A stretch of DNA of 64,000 nucleotides from Marinobacter vulgaris (GCF_003344045.1 NZ_QFWX01000005.1:62001-126000), one strand, 5' to 3'; shown: positions 25,346 through 35,457, counted from the stretch's first letter. The notes: a model not told the origin generated them from the letters alone. Made by a program: numbers and translations.

Positions 25346-27973
25346 ATGGTTTCCAGAAAAAAGACAGACAACGACCCTCACGCCCAGCGTGAGGCCAGCA
25401 AGTACGACAACCCGATCCAGAGCCGGGAATTCATTCTCGAGCATTTGAAGGAGAGGGGCGCGCCGGCGACTCATGAAACCCTGTGCGAAGAGCTGGGGCA
25501 GCAGTCGGAAGAGGGTATTGAAGCCCTGCGCCGCCGGCTGATTGCGATGTGCCGCGATGGGCAGCTGATTTGCAATCGGCGTGGCGCCTACCTGCCTATC
25601 GAAGAGGCGGACCTGGTGACTGGCCGGGTAACGGGGCACAAGGACGGATTTGGTTTTCTGATACCTGATGATGGTGGCTCGGACCTGTTTCTCACGGCTC
25701 GCCAGATGCGCCAGGTCTTCCACGGTGATCGGGTTGCCGCAAGGGTCGAGCGTGTCGATGACCGCGGCCGTCGTGAAGGCGTGATCGTCGAGGTGCTGGA
25801 ATACCGCACCCATCAGACCGTCGGTCGGCTGTTCCAGGAAAGCGGCATCTCATTTGTGGTTCCGGAGAACGCCCGCATCAATCACGAAGTACTGATCCCC
25901 GCCGAGCACATCAATGAAGCGCGGCATGGCCAGTACGTGGTGGTGGATATATTGCGCCAACCCTCCGTGAGAACCCAGCCCACCGGCAAGGTGGTTGAAA
26001 TACTGGGCGAGCACATGGCGCCGGGTATGGAAATCGATGTTGCTATCCGCTCTTACGACATTCCCCACAGTTGGCCACCGGCAGTGGGTGAGCAGGCTGC
26101 AGGTATCCCCGAGGAAGTGACGGAAAAAGACAAGCAGAACCGGGTGGACATCCGCAACCTGCGCCTGGTGACCATTGATGATGAAACTGCGCGGGATTTT
26201 GACGACGCCATTTATTGCGAGCCCCGCCCCCGTGGCGGTTACCGTCTGCTGGTAGCGATTGCAGATGTGTCGCACTACGTGCGCCCGGGCACACCTCTGG
26301 ACGAAGAGGCCATTAATCGCGGCAACTCCGTGTATTTCCCGGACCACGTTGTGCCCATGCTCCCGGAAAAGCTCTCCAACGGCCTGTGTTCCCTGAACCC
26401 GGGGGTGGACCGGCTGTGTATGGTGGCGGACATGACCATCAGTGCCGCCGGCGCGATCAGCGGCTATACCTTCTACCAGGCGGTGATGCACAGCCATGCG
26501 CGCCTGACCTACAACAAGGTCAGCGACATGCTGGAGCGGCCGGATTCCGAGCCGGGCTACAGGCTGTCGGAACAGTACGCCCACGTGTTGCCGCACCTGC
26601 ACAACCTTTACAATCTCTACAAGTTGCTGCGCAAGGCCAGGACAGAGCGGGGCGCCATTGATTTCGAGACCACGGAAACCAAGATGGTGTTTGACGCGAA
26701 CCGCAAGATCGAGGAGATCGTTCCGGTCCAGCGCAACGACGCCCACAAGATTGTCGAGGAATGCATGCTGGCCGCGAACGTAGCGACAGCTCGTTTCCTG
26801 AAGAAGCACAAGGTGCCCTCGCTGTATCGTGTTCACGACGGCCCCTCCGAGGAGCGGCTTAACGCAGTGCGGCTTTTTCTGGGTGAACTGGGCCTGCAAC
26901 TGGGTGGCGGCGACAAGCCGACCTCGGCGGATTACCAGGAACTGTTGGCGAGTATTTCCGACCGCTCCGATGCCAACGTCATCCAGACGGTGATGCTGCG
27001 TTCGCTCAGTCAGGCGGTATACAGCCCGGAAGAGGGTGGCCATTTCGGCCTTGGCTTTTCCAGCTATGCCCACTTCACCTCGCCGATCCGACGCTACCCA
27101 GATCTTATTGTGCACCGTGGTATCAAATCGGTTGTGCATGGTGAAGAAAACAGCAAGGACGTTGTGACTCCGCCAAAGCCGGACCCGGACCTTGCGGAAT
27201 ACCCTTACGATACCGCCCGTATGCATCAGCTGGGCGAGCACTGCTCGATGACCGAGCGGCGCGCGGATGACGCCACCCGTGATGTCATGGCCTGGCTCAA
27301 GTGCGAGTATCTCAAGGACCATGTGGGTGAAGAGTACGATGGCGTGATTGCTGCAGTCGTGCCATTCGGCTTTTTCGTAGAGCTTTCCGGAGTCTACATT
27401 GAGGGCCTTGTGCACGTGTCCACGCTCAGCGGAGACTTTTTTCATCATGACGCGGCCAAGCATCGCCTTATTGGCGAGCGGACTGCCATGAGCTTCCGCC
27501 TCGGTGACGACGTCCGCGTGAAGGTGATGCGCGTGGGAATGGAAGATCGCAAGATTGACCTTGAGCTGGTCAGTGAGCCCCAGCATCGCCAGGCGGATCG
27601 GGACGCTTTGCAGATCACCAAGCGTGAGCCCAAAGACAAGGGCAAGGGTAAGGGCCGGGGCAAGGGCGGAAAATCAGGCTCTGGTCGCTCCCCCAAGGAC
27701 GATGGTGAAAAAGGCGGTCGGGAAAAAACTGACGACACGGTGGCAAAGCCCCGGCGCCGCAAAGGATCGGGGTCGAAGCCTGCAGGCAAATCGGAAAAGC
27801 CCGAAAAAGTAGCGCCCACCTACGAGGACGATGGTGAACTGTCAGCGCGCGACAAGCTGGTGGCGGAAGCGGCCAAGCTGGCTTTGGGCAAGGGCAAGGG
27901 CAAAGGCAAAAAAGCCACTGGCAAGGACTCAGCGTCTGACAAGAAACGCAAGCCTCGCAAGTCGGGGAAATAG
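25346..27973 (+). CDS. rnr: Ribonuclease R (Rnr)
   Basis: RNase R is the processive 3'-5' exoribonuclease that can degrade structured RNA and helps in rRNA and tmRNA-linked decay. The 875-residue protein has a winged-helix N-terminus, cold-shock domains (DGFGFLIPDDGGSDLFL), the RNB catalytic domain with TIDDETARDFDDAIYCE supplying metal-binding aspartates, and an S1 domain (GVIAAVVPFGFFVEL). A long basic tail rich in Lys and Gly (from about residue 765) follows. AAGGAT precedes ATG 25346. rlmB follows after 3 bases. Confidence 0.97.
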   Translation: MVSRKKTDNDPHAQREASKYDNPIQSREFILEHLKERGAPATHETLCEELGQQSEEGIEALRRRLIAMCRDGQLICNRRGAYLPIEEADLVTGRVTGHKDGFGFLIPDDGGSDLFLTARQMRQVFHGDRVAARVERVDDRGRREGVIVEVLEYRTHQTVGRLFQESGISFVVPENARINHEVLIPAEHINEARHGQYVVVDILRQPSVRTQPTGKVVEILGEHMAPGMEIDVAIRSYDIPHSWPPAVGEQAAGIPEEVTEKDKQNRVDIRNLRLVTIDDETARDFDDAIYCEPRPRGGYRLLVAIADVSHYVRPGTPLDEEAINRGNSVYFPDHVVPMLPEKLSNGLCSLNPGVDRLCMVADMTISAAGAISGYTFYQAVMHSHARLTYNKVSDMLERPDSEPGYRLSEQYAHVLPHLHNLYNLYKLLRKARTERGAIDFETTETKMVFDANRKIEEIVPVQRNDAHKIVEECMLAANVATARFLKKHKVPSLYRVHDGPSEERLNAVRLFLGELGLQLGGGDKPTSADYQELLASISDRSDANVIQTVMLRSLSQAVYSPEEGGHFGLGFSSYAHFTSPIRRYPDLIVHRGIKSVVHGEENSKDVVTPPKPDPDLAEYPYDTARMHQLGEHCSMTERRADDATRDVMAWLKCEYLKDHVGEEYDGVIAAVVPFGFFVELSGVYIEGLVHVSTLSGDFFHHDAAKHRLIGERTAMSFRLGDDVRVKVMRVGMEDRKIDLELVSEPQHRQADRDALQITKREPKDKGKGKGRGKGGKSGSGRSPKDDGEKGGREKTDDTVAKPRRRKGSGSKPAGKSEKPEKVAPTYEDDGELSARDKLVAEAAKLALGKGKGKGKKATGKDSASDKKRKPRKSGK

Positions 27974-27976
27974 GCC

Positions 27977-28714
27977 GTGTCTGAAGAGTTTATTTTCGGC
28001 TGGCATGCGGTTGAGGCCGTACTGAAGCGCGAGCCTGAGCGCCTTCAGCAGGTGTGGATTCAGACCGGTCGGGAAGATCGCCGGGTAAAAACCGTTACCG
28101 ATGCGCTGAACGAGCTTGGGGTGCGCTGGAACGTGGTGCACCGTAAAGAGCTGGATCAGCGGGTTTCAGGGGTTCATCAGGGAGTCGTGGCGGCAGTGTC
28201 TGAAAGCCGCGAATGGAGCGAGGATGACCTGCTGGCAATGCTCGCCGCGTCGGACAGGCCGCCGTTTCTGCTGATCCTGGATGGTGTAACCGACCCCCAC
28301 AACCTGGGGGCCTGCCTGCGTACCGCCGACGCGGTGGGTGTACAGGCTGTAATTGTGCCGAAAGACAAATCTGCGTCGCTGTCACCTACGGTTCGCAAGG
28401 TAGCCTGTGGTGCCGCTGAAACCGTGCCCTTGGTGCGTGTTACCAATCTCGCGCGCTTCATGCGAACGATCCGGGATGACGGCGTATGGCTCATTGGCAC
28501 CGCCGGCGAATCGGAGAGCACTCTTTACGAGGCTGACTTTACCGGTCCGGTTGCCCTGGTTATGGGCGCCGAAGGCAAGGGCATGCGCCGTCTCACCCGG
28601 GAGCATTGCGATCGGCTGATCAATATCCCCATGCTTGGTCACGTTGACAGCCTTAACGTGTCGGTAGCGACCGGCGTCTGTCTTTATGAAGCCTTGCGCC
28701 AGCGGCTTGCATAG
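27977..28714 (+). CDS. rlmB: 23S rRNA (guanosine-2251-2'-O)-methyltransferase (RlmB)
   Basis: This SpoU/TrmH-family SPOUT enzyme methylates the ribose of G2251 in the peptidyl-transferase P loop. At 245 residues it has an N-terminal substrate-binding domain ([20 protein letters not shown]) and the knot motifs [33 protein letters not shown] and [17 protein letters not shown]. It uses a GTG start just after rnr, as in E. coli and relatives, and is probably translated from the same mRNA. Confidence 0.97.
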   Translation: MSEEFIFGWHAVEAVLKREPERLQQVWIQTGREDRRVKTVTDALNELGVRWNVVHRKELDQRVSGVHQGVVAAVSESREWSEDDLLAMLAASDRPPFLLILDGVTDPHNLGACLRTADAVGVQAVIVPKDKSASLSPTVRKVACGAAETVPLVRVTNLARFMRTIRDDGVWLIGTAGESESTLYEADFTGPVALVMGAEGKGMRRLTREHCDRLINIPMLGHVDSLNVSVATGVCLYEALRQRLA

Positions 28715-28944
28715 AAGCCTGCACACGCCTAGAATACGTGACCCCCTTTCCAGGGGGCAGTGTTGTATTGCCCTTGAAACCGGCTGCCAACACTGGCTTT
28801 TTGATCAGGCTTTATCCGTAACGTCTTGTTGAAAAGAGCAAAAAGAAGCCGGCAGCTTTGCCTGCCACCTCCTTGCTTCTTGCATTGGCGCGGTTGTTGA
28901 ACCTGTGGCTGTGTTAGGGGCTGTTTAAACCGTAGGGAGAACTC

Positions 28945-29361
28945 ATGCGTCACTACGAAATCGTATTTATGGTACACCCGGATCAGAGCGAGCAGGTGCC
29001 CGCGATGATCGAGCGTTATACCAACGTCATCACTGAAGATGGCGGCAAGGTACATCGCCTAGAAGATTGGGGCCGTCGTCACCTGGCTTACCCGATCAAC
29101 AAGATTCACAAGGCTCACTACGTGCTGATGAACGTTGAATGTTCACAGGCAGCAATGGACGAGCTGACTCACAACTTCCGTTTCAACGATGCCATCATCC
29201 GCGACATGATCCTGCGCCGCGATGGTGCCGATACGGACCTGTCCCCGATGAAAGCTTCCGAGTCCCGTGAAGACCGTCGTGGCGGCGATGATCGTCCGCG
29301 TCGTTCAGCCGAATCTGACGAGCCACGTCAGCAGGCTGAAACCCAGGACGAAGAAGAGTAA
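28945..29361 (+). CDS. rpsF: 30S ribosomal protein S6
   Basis: S6 sits on the platform of the 30S subunit and binds 16S rRNA together with S18. The 138-residue product begins [19 protein letters not shown], the family start. The core ends near [13 protein letters not shown]. After that comes a long charged tail ending in DEEE; the C-terminus of S6 is the known target for RimK glutamylation in E. coli, and a rimK gene is present at 57951. A good Shine-Dalgarno (AGGGAGAA) precedes it. The 230-base leader upstream is likely to hold the operon promoter. Confidence 0.98.
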   Translation: MRHYEIVFMVHPDQSEQVPAMIERYTNVITEDGGKVHRLEDWGRRHLAYPINKIHKAHYVLMNVECSQAAMDELTHNFRFNDAIIRDMILRRDGADTDLSPMKASESREDRRGGDDRPRRSAESDEPRQQAETQDEEE

Positions 29362-29390
29362 AACCATCACCGGAGTTGAGGAGTTAAGTT

Positions 29391-29621
29391 ATGGCTCGTT
29401 TTTTCAGACGTCGTAAGTTCTGCCGCTTCACGGCAGAAGGTGTTAAAGAGATCGATTACAAGGATCTGGACACCCTGAAAGGTTATGTCACTGAAACCGG
29501 CAAAATCGTGCCCAGCCGTATCACCGGCACCAAGGCACGCTATCAGCGTCAGCTGGCTACCGCTATCAAGCGTGCCCGCTACCTGGCATTGCTGCCGTAT
29601 TCGGACAGCCACGATAACTAA
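29391..29621 (+). CDS. rpsR: 30S ribosomal protein S18
   Basis: S18 is the S6 partner in the 30S platform. The 76-residue protein has the standard [15 protein letters not shown] start and the conserved [20 protein letters not shown]. It follows rpsF by 29 bases with a GGAGTTGAGGAG Shine-Dalgarno. The RKFCRF cysteine is common in family members with a zinc-capable form, but the other ligands are absent. Confidence 0.98.
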   Translation: MARFFRRRKFCRFTAEGVKEIDYKDLDTLKGYVTETGKIVPSRITGTKARYQRQLATAIKRARYLALLPYSDSHDN

Positions 29622-29648
29622 GTAACAGAATAAACAGGACCCGGGACC

Positions 29649-30515
29649 ATGCGTGCACTGGCACAGTTTGTAATGCGCGGTCCTCTGCAGGCAGGCGGGG
29701 TGGCAGCGGTAACGACTGCAATACCTCTGTTGTTCTGGATTGGTGCAGCGGTTATTGGCCTGGTCATTCTCAGGCTGGGTATCAGTCAGGGGCTTAATAT
29801 CGGCCTCTGGGCATTACTGCCGGCACTCGGCTGGAGCTGGTTCGGGCAGGACCCGACAGCCCTGGTCGCGTTGCTGCAGGTAATGCTGATGGCATCAATA
29901 CTGAGAACAACCCTGTCGTGGGAGAAAGCGCTGCTGGCGGGCAGTTTCCTGGGTATTGTGACAGGCATGTTGCTGCCCCTTCTGTACCCGGATCTGCTGA
30001 ATGATCTGGTGCAGACAGGGGTAAGATTTTACGAAGAGTACAACGCCGAAGTGGCCAGCAGTCTTGGCGACAGACTGGAAACGGTCATTCGGCAGACCAT
30101 GAATGCGAGCATGGCCGGCACCTATCTGGTAATCGGGGTGTGCATGACCATGCTGGCAAGGTCCTGGCAGGCCGGGTTGTATAACCCGGGCGGATTCCGG
30201 AGCGAGTTCCACTCGCTTCGCCTGTCACCGGCAATCGCGGTTATTTGTGTGATTACCATGGTGGCAGGGCCCGTTCTCGGGCTGAATTCCATGCTGCTTG
30301 GCTGGGCCGGAGGTCTGCCACTGTTCGTGGCGGGGCTGGCCCTGGTTCATGGGGTTGTGGGTCGTAAAAATCTGAGTGGCCAGTGGCTGATACTGTTTTA
30401 CACGGCACTGGTTCTGCTTGGACCAAGCCTGATGATTCTGTTGGTAGTTCTGGCTTTTGTGGATAGCTGGCTGGACATCCGGAGACGACTAAAGCCCTCC
30501 GGTCCGGCTGAATAA
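29649..30515 (+). CDS. DUF2232-family integral membrane protein
   Basis: This hydrophobic 288-residue protein has about seven or eight predicted membrane segments. The DUF2232 (YybS-like) family is often found between rpsR and rplI in Pseudomonas and relatives, and its function is unknown. It has no signal-peptide cleavage site and no catalytic motif that I recognise. The position inside a ribosomal-protein operon is conserved, which argues for growth-linked expression. Confidence 0.85.
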   Translation: MRALAQFVMRGPLQAGGVAAVTTAIPLLFWIGAAVIGLVILRLGISQGLNIGLWALLPALGWSWFGQDPTALVALLQVMLMASILRTTLSWEKALLAGSFLGIVTGMLLPLLYPDLLNDLVQTGVRFYEEYNAEVASSLGDRLETVIRQTMNASMAGTYLVIGVCMTMLARSWQAGLYNPGGFRSEFHSLRLSPAIAVICVITMVAGPVLGLNSMLLGWAGGLPLFVAGLALVHGVVGRKNLSGQWLILFYTALVLLGPSLMILLVVLAFVDSWLDIRRRLKPSGPAE

Positions 30516-30535
30516 AGCACGAAGAGGTTAACGAG

Positions 30536-30982
30536 ATGGAAGTTATTCTGCTCGAAAAAGTAGCAAACCTTGGCTCACTGGGTGACAAGGTCAAAGTAAA
30601 GGCCGGTTACGGTCGTAATTTTCTGCTGCCTTATGGCAAGGCCGTTGCGGCAACCGCCGACAACCTGAAGGCTTTCGAAGAGCGCCGCGCAGAGCTGGAA
30701 AAAGTAGCTGCTGAAAAGCTGACTACTGCTCAGGCCCGTGCAGAGGCTCTGGAAGGCGCTTCTTTCACCATCACCTCCAAGGCTGGTGAAGAAGGCAAGC
30801 TGTTCGGCTCAATTGGCGTGCGTGACATCGCTGATGCGATTACCGCTGCCGGTACCGAAGTAGAGAAAAGTGAAGTTCGTTTGCCGGAAGGCCCGCTTCG
30901 CGCGGTTGGCGAGTACGAGATCGAGCTTCAGCTGCACTCTGACGTGAGCGTTGTAGTTAACCTGGCCGTTGTTGCCGAGTAA
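30536..30982 (+). CDS. rplI: 50S ribosomal protein L9
   Basis: L9 has two RNA-binding globular domains joined by a long helix and projects from the L1 side of the 50S subunit. At 148 residues it starts [19 protein letters not shown], with the [15 protein letters not shown] signature. A connecting helix (residues about 40-75) and a C-terminal domain follow. The gene closes the rpsF operon; a strong terminator lies downstream. Confidence 0.98.
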   Translation: MEVILLEKVANLGSLGDKVKVKAGYGRNFLLPYGKAVAATADNLKAFEERRAELEKVAAEKLTTAQARAEALEGASFTITSKAGEEGKLFGSIGVRDIADAITAAGTEVEKSEVRLPEGPLRAVGEYEIELQLHSDVSVVVNLAVVAE

Positions 30983-31030
30983 ACTGCAGGTCAAGCGGTA
31001 GCGCAGGGTTTCGGCCCCGCGGCAGCCATA

Positions 31031-31075
31031 CAAGCCCGGAATCCGCTCAGGTGGATTCCGGGCTTGTTGCTTTCT
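31031..31075 (+). terminator. Rho-independent terminator after rplI
   Basis: A perfect 14-bp stem (31031-31044 with 31053-31066) has an 8-base loop. It is followed by TTGCTTTCT. The T tract is broken, so efficiency may be moderate despite the strong stem. Confidence 0.75.
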
Positions 31076-31166
31076 GGTGTATGATTTGTCCCTACTATAG
31101 CTTCCCCATCGCATCGACAATCCCCGTACACTGTCCCGGATGTGATGCCCAGATGAAGATGTTTCC

Positions 31167-32564
31167 ATGGCCAACCCGAATTTCAAACCGGTAAACAGCG
31201 ACCCCGAAACCAGCCGAATAAAAGTTCCGCCCCATTCCGTGGAGGCCGAGCAGGCGGTTCTTGGCGGTCTGATGCTGGACAACCGCCGATTTGATGAGAT
31301 CTCGGAAATTATTTCCGCGGTCGATTTTTACCGTCAGGATCACCGGCTGATCTTCGGCGCTGCCGAGCGGCTTGCCGGTGAGAGTGAGCCACTGGATGTG
31401 GTAACGCTGACGGAATTTCTCGAGCGCGCCGGCGATATTGAAGACGCCGGGGGCTTGTCCTACCTGGCGGAACTGGCCGAGAAGACGCCGGGGGCAGCCA
31501 ACATTCGCGCCTATGCCGAGATTGTGCGGGAGCGGTCGATCCTGCGACAACTGGTTCAGGTGTCCGGGCAGATATCCGATTCCGCGTTTAATCCCCTGGG
31601 CAGGAACAGCAACGAGATTCTGGACGAGGCCGAGCGTAACGTTTTCCAGATTGCAGAATCGCGGGTGAAGGAGGGGTCTGGCCCACAGACCATCAATCCG
31701 ATTCTTACCAAGGCGCTCAGCCGTATCGAGGAGCTGTTTGAATCCGGTGAGACCACAACAGGCCTGACCACCGGCTTCAAGGACCTGGACGAGTGGACAT
31801 CGGGTATGCAGCCGGCAGACCTGCTGATTGTTGCCGGTCGACCCTCCATGGGTAAGACCACCTTTGCCATGAACATTGTCGAGAATGCCCTGATCAGCAC
31901 CAGCACACCGATCCTTGTGTTCAGCATGGAGATGCCGGCGGATGCACTGGTTATGCGTATGCTGTCGTCGCTGGGGCGGATCGATCAGAGCCGCATCCGC
32001 AGTGGCAAGCTGGAGGAAGATGACTGGCCCAGGCTGACCTCGGCTGTCAGCCTGCTGAAAGACAAGCCGCTCTACATTGATGACACCCCGGGTCTCAGTC
32101 CCACGGAGATGCGCTCCAGGGCTCGCCGTATCGCCCGCGAGAACAATGGTCAGCTGGGGCTGATCATGGTGGATTATCTCCAGCTGATGCGGGTGCCCGG
32201 TAACACCGAGGGCCGGACCGCCGAGATCTCCGAAATCTCCCGCTCCCTGAAAGGCATCGCCAAGGAGCTCAGTTGCCCGGTAGTGGCGCTCTCCCAGCTT
32301 AACCGTAGCCTGGAGCAGCGGCCCAACAAACGCCCGGTCAACTCGGACCTGCGGGAATCCGGGGCCATCGAGCAGGACGCAGACGTGATCATGTTTGTCT
32401 ACCGCGACGAGGTCTACAACGAGGACACCTCGGACAAGGGCATTGCCGAGATCATCATTGGCAAGCAGCGGAACGGTCCCATTGGTACCGTTCGTCTGGC
32501 CTTTATCGGCAAGTACACCAAGTTCGAGGATTTGGCCCATGGCGATTATGGCGGGGATTATTGA
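31167..32564 (+). CDS. dnaB: Replicative DNA helicase DnaB
   Basis: DnaB is the hexameric 5'-3' helicase of the chromosome replication fork. The 465-residue product starts with the DnaB N-terminal domain (VPPHSVEAEQAVLGGLMLD). It has a RecA-like C-terminal domain with Walker A GRPSMGKTT, the Walker B stretch MVDYLQLM and the conserved ESGAIEQDADVIMFVYRDE. No intein is present. It overlaps alr by one base (TGATG). Confidence 0.98.
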   Translation: MANPNFKPVNSDPETSRIKVPPHSVEAEQAVLGGLMLDNRRFDEISEIISAVDFYRQDHRLIFGAAERLAGESEPLDVVTLTEFLERAGDIEDAGGLSYLAELAEKTPGAANIRAYAEIVRERSILRQLVQVSGQISDSAFNPLGRNSNEILDEAERNVFQIAESRVKEGSGPQTINPILTKALSRIEELFESGETTTGLTTGFKDLDEWTSGMQPADLLIVAGRPSMGKTTFAMNIVENALISTSTPILVFSMEMPADALVMRMLSSLGRIDQSRIRSGKLEEDDWPRLTSAVSLLKDKPLYIDDTPGLSPTEMRSRARRIARENNGQLGLIMVDYLQLMRVPGNTEGRTAEISEISRSLKGIAKELSCPVVALSQLNRSLEQRPNKRPVNSDLRESGAIEQDADVIMFVYRDEVYNEDTSDKGIAEIIIGKQRNGPIGTVRLAFIGKYTKFEDLAHGDYGGDY

Positions 32565-33661
32565 TGCCACGGAACACCGTTGCCCGTATTGATACCAGTG
32601 CACTTCGCCATAACTATCGCCTTGCCTGCCGGCTGGCAAGCCCCGCCCGGGCCATGGCCGTGATCAAGGCCGATGGCTACGGCCACGGCATTGCCGAGGT
32701 TGCGCGGGCGCTGGAGGGCGAGGCACCGAAATTTGCCGTTGCCTGTATTGAGGAGGCATTGGCCATCCGTGAGGCGGGCATCAGGCACCCCGTGGTTCTG
32801 CTGCAGGGCATGCACAGCTCTGATGACGTGGCTATCTGTGCCCGTGAAGGCTTTGAGGTGGTGCTTCACAGTGACTACCAGTTGGATTGGCTCATGCACG
32901 CGACGCAGGTGCCTGCATTCTGGCTCAAAGTGAACACGGGCATGAACCGGCTCGGTTTTGCGCCGGCAATGCTGGCCGACGCCATGGCCCGACTGAAAGA
33001 ATACATGGTAATGCAGAACCTGGTTGGCTTCGTGACTCATTTTGCCTGCGCGGATGATGTGGCCAGCAACTTTACGGATGATCAAACGGGGGTATTTACA
33101 GAGGCTGTTGCTGACTGGCCGTTACTGGCAAAAAGCGCCAGCAACTCCGCGGCCCATTTTCTGCCTGGCCAGCCGATGTTCGACTGGAGTCGTCCGGGCA
33201 TAATGCTCTATGGTGCCTCTCCGATGCTTGAGAAGACCGGGCCGGAACTGGGCCTGGAGCCGGCAATGTCACTGGAAGCACCGTTAATAGCGGTACGACT
33301 GCTCAAGCCGGGGCAATCTGTGGGTTATGGCTGCAGCTGGACCGCAGAGCGGGAAACCCGGATGGGGATCGTTGCCATCGGCTACGGCGACGGTTATCCG
33401 CGCCATGCCGGTAGCGGCACCCCGGCCTGGGTCGCAGGCAGCCGCATACGGCTGATCGGCCGGGTGTCCATGGACATGCTGGCGGTGGACCTGACGGATG
33501 CACCGGCCGCCTGTCCCGGCGACACGGTGGAGCTCTGGGGCCGGCATGTGAGTGTTGATGAGGTTGCGCGACATGCGGGCACAATTGCCTACGAACTGCT
33601 CACTGGAGTTACGGCACGGGTCCCCAGGTTCTACGACAGTCCCGGCGACAGGGCAGGGTAG
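32564..33661 (+). CDS. alr: Alanine racemase
   Basis: This PLP enzyme interconverts L- and D-alanine for peptidoglycan. At 365 residues it carries the PLP lysine in VIKADGYGHG (about Lys35), the NTGMNRLGF block and the YGDGYPR block of the C-terminal domain, and MDMLAVDLTD. The ATG overlaps the dnaB stop; the dnaB-alr pair is conserved in gammaproteobacteria. Start at 32564 rather than the TTG just before it. Confidence 0.97.
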   Translation: MPRNTVARIDTSALRHNYRLACRLASPARAMAVIKADGYGHGIAEVARALEGEAPKFAVACIEEALAIREAGIRHPVVLLQGMHSSDDVAICAREGFEVVLHSDYQLDWLMHATQVPAFWLKVNTGMNRLGFAPAMLADAMARLKEYMVMQNLVGFVTHFACADDVASNFTDDQTGVFTEAVADWPLLAKSASNSAAHFLPGQPMFDWSRPGIMLYGASPMLEKTGPELGLEPAMSLEAPLIAVRLLKPGQSVGYGCSWTAERETRMGIVAIGYGDGYPRHAGSGTPAWVAGSRIRLIGRVSMDMLAVDLTDAPAACPGDTVELWGRHVSVDEVARHAGTIAYELLTGVTARVPRFYDSPGDRAG

Positions 33662-33781
33662 CTCAGCAGGCGGCTTGTCGCTGCTTGCGGCTTTGCCGGT
33701 TCAGGATGTGGGTTCTGTTGTTGTATGCTCGTAAGATCTTTCACCAAGGCATTCGCCAGAAACCGGAGGTAGTAAGCGCTC

Positions 33782-34660
33782 GTGCACGTTCTTGTTATCC
33801 ATGATTATGGCCCCCTGGGGCGAGTATTGCTGGAGCGCCTGAGAAATACGTCGGTGCAGGTCACCCCGTTGCTGGTCAGTGATCTGGAATCGGCTGACCT
33901 GACAGCACTGGAAGGGTGGATTCCCGACGATACCGACCTGATCGTGAACGCGCTGTGGCTTGCCGATCCGGAAATTGCCGAAAAAAATCCGGAAGCAGCT
34001 CACAAGGCGTCCTTCTCCCTGCCCGTGGCATTGGCCAAGCACGCCTGCGAACGGAATATTGCGTTGTTACAGCTTTCTTCCTGTTACGTATTCGACGGTC
34101 GCAAGCAGAATGCCTATATTTCCTCCAACCCGGGCCAGCCCTGTAACGAGCTGGGCAACTGGCAGTGGGAATGCGAGCAGGCGGTGCGAACGCTTCTGCC
34201 CCGACATCTCATCCTTCGCACGGGCTGGAGTCTGGGGCGTTTTATTCGCAAGGTGCAGTCGGTGGCGGCCGGGTCTGACGTTATCAGGCTGCCCAGCAAG
34301 TGCCATGGCCAGCCCGTCACTGTCAGTGATCTTTCCCGGGTGATTACCGCAATTGTGCAACAGGTTGATTGTGGTGCCGAGGTGTGGGGAACCTATCAGT
34401 ATGCGGGTGCCGAAGATATTTCACTTTATGAGCTGGGCCTCGCGATCACCGGGTTGAGTGGTATTCCCAGCGGAATCCGCGTTCTGGACGAAACTCCGGC
34501 CTGGGCCGCGTTTGAGCCGGTCAATGCCACCATGATCTGCACCAAGATCCGCAACACCTTTGGCGTCAAGCAGTTACCCTGGCGTTCAGGACTGGCTGAG
34601 GAGCTGGAATTGCTCTCCCTGAACGGGGACAGACAGTTGACCGACGAACCGGCCGGCTGA
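33782..34660 (+). CDS. RmlD-like sugar-nucleotide-binding (SDR) protein
   Basis: This 292-residue protein of the extended short-chain dehydrogenase fold is closest in pattern to RmlD (dTDP-4-dehydrorhamnose reductase). A Rossmann start VLVIHDYGPLGRVLLE replaces the usual GxxGxxG, so the nucleotide loop is atypical. SSCYVFDG matches the SS-x-YVFDG segment. The catalytic YxxxK is not intact: the site reads NWQWECEQ where RmlD has YGxTK. It is therefore probably not an active reductase. It starts with GTG at 33782. Its neighbours give no clue to the substrate. Confidence 0.7.
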   Translation: MHVLVIHDYGPLGRVLLERLRNTSVQVTPLLVSDLESADLTALEGWIPDDTDLIVNALWLADPEIAEKNPEAAHKASFSLPVALAKHACERNIALLQLSSCYVFDGRKQNAYISSNPGQPCNELGNWQWECEQAVRTLLPRHLILRTGWSLGRFIRKVQSVAAGSDVIRLPSKCHGQPVTVSDLSRVITAIVQQVDCGAEVWGTYQYAGAEDISLYELGLAITGLSGIPSGIRVLDETPAWAAFEPVNATMICTKIRNTFGVKQLPWRSGLAEELELLSLNGDRQLTDEPAG

Positions 34661-34690
34661 ATGCCGCCGTTCGTCGGTCAGGCGGCGCTA

Positions 34691-35437
34691 TCAGATGTTC
34701 TGACGTGAAAACTCACGGGTTACGGTCTGCAGCGCCTCGACATCGAGAAGTTCCACCTCACGCCCTCGGGCGCTGATGATGCCCTGGTTCTGAAAGCGCG
34801 TGAACACCCGACTTACGGTTTCAACGGCCAGTCCGAGGAAATTGGCGATGTCGTTTCGTGCCATGGGCAGGCTGAAGTTGGTCCCCGACAAACGGCGACG
34901 CTGGAAGCGGCTGGAAAGGGACAGCAGCAGCGCGGCAATCCGCTCCTCTGCGGTATTCTTGCTCAGTAACATGGCCAACTGGTGGCTACCCTGGATTTCC
35001 TGGCTCATCAAATGATACATGTGGTGTTGGAGGTCAGGCAGCTTGACGGTAAGCTCCTCCAGGCGGTCGATCGGAAATTCGCAGACGCTGGTACGTTCCA
35101 GAGCCCGGGCGGTGCAGGCGTAGTGTTTGCTTCCCATGCTGTCCAGTCCCACCAGCTCGCCGGGCATGAAGAACCCTGTTACCTGTTCCTCACCGTTCTC
35201 ACTGATGATGGACGTTTTGATGGCTCCACTCTTGACCGCGAAACAGGATCGGAACGGTGTGCTCTGGTCGAAGATATGCTCGCCACGGTTGAAAATCCGG
35301 CCCTGCTGGACAATATCCTCGAGGCGGTCCAACTCATTTTCTTCCACAGCCAGGGGCAGGCACAGGTTGCTGAGGCTGCACTGATGACAGGATGCCTTGA
35401 GAGGGGAAACCTGGTGAAGTCTGATAGCTTGCGCCAT
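34691..35437 (-). CDS. anr: Anr/Fnr-type oxygen-sensing transcription regulator
   Basis: This Crp/Fnr-family activator senses oxygen through a [4Fe-4S] cluster. Ligands are visible at C17, C20 and C26 (CHQCSLSNLC) and C108 (HYACTARA), the FNR arrangement. A cNMP-like sensor domain, dimer helix and helix-turn-helix follow, with recognition helix VETVSRVFTRF (Glu, Ser and Arg contacts as in FNR). ATG 35437 is preferred to the in-frame ATG at 35455, because an FNR-like box abuts the latter and leaves no room for a ribosome site. The product is 248 residues. Confidence 0.95.
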   Translation of the reverse strand: MAQAIRLHQVSPLKASCHQCSLSNLCLPLAVEENELDRLEDIVQQGRIFNRGEHIFDQSTPFRSCFAVKSGAIKTSIISENGEEQVTGFFMPGELVGLDSMGSKHYACTARALERTSVCEFPIDRLEELTVKLPDLQHHMYHLMSQEIQGSHQLAMLLSKNTAEERIAALLLSLSSRFQRRRLSGTNFSLPMARNDIANFLGLAVETVSRVFTRFQNQGIISARGREVELLDVEALQTVTREFSRQNI

Positions 35438-35457
35438 GGTAGCTGAACCATCCATTA

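Noticed and set aside
25850..27586. 578-codon antisense frame across rnr
   Set aside because: Shadow frame produced by codon bias; rnr domains are complete on the other strand.
31095..32639. Long antisense frame across dnaB
   Set aside because: It is a high-GC shadow of a well-supported gene with no motif of its own.
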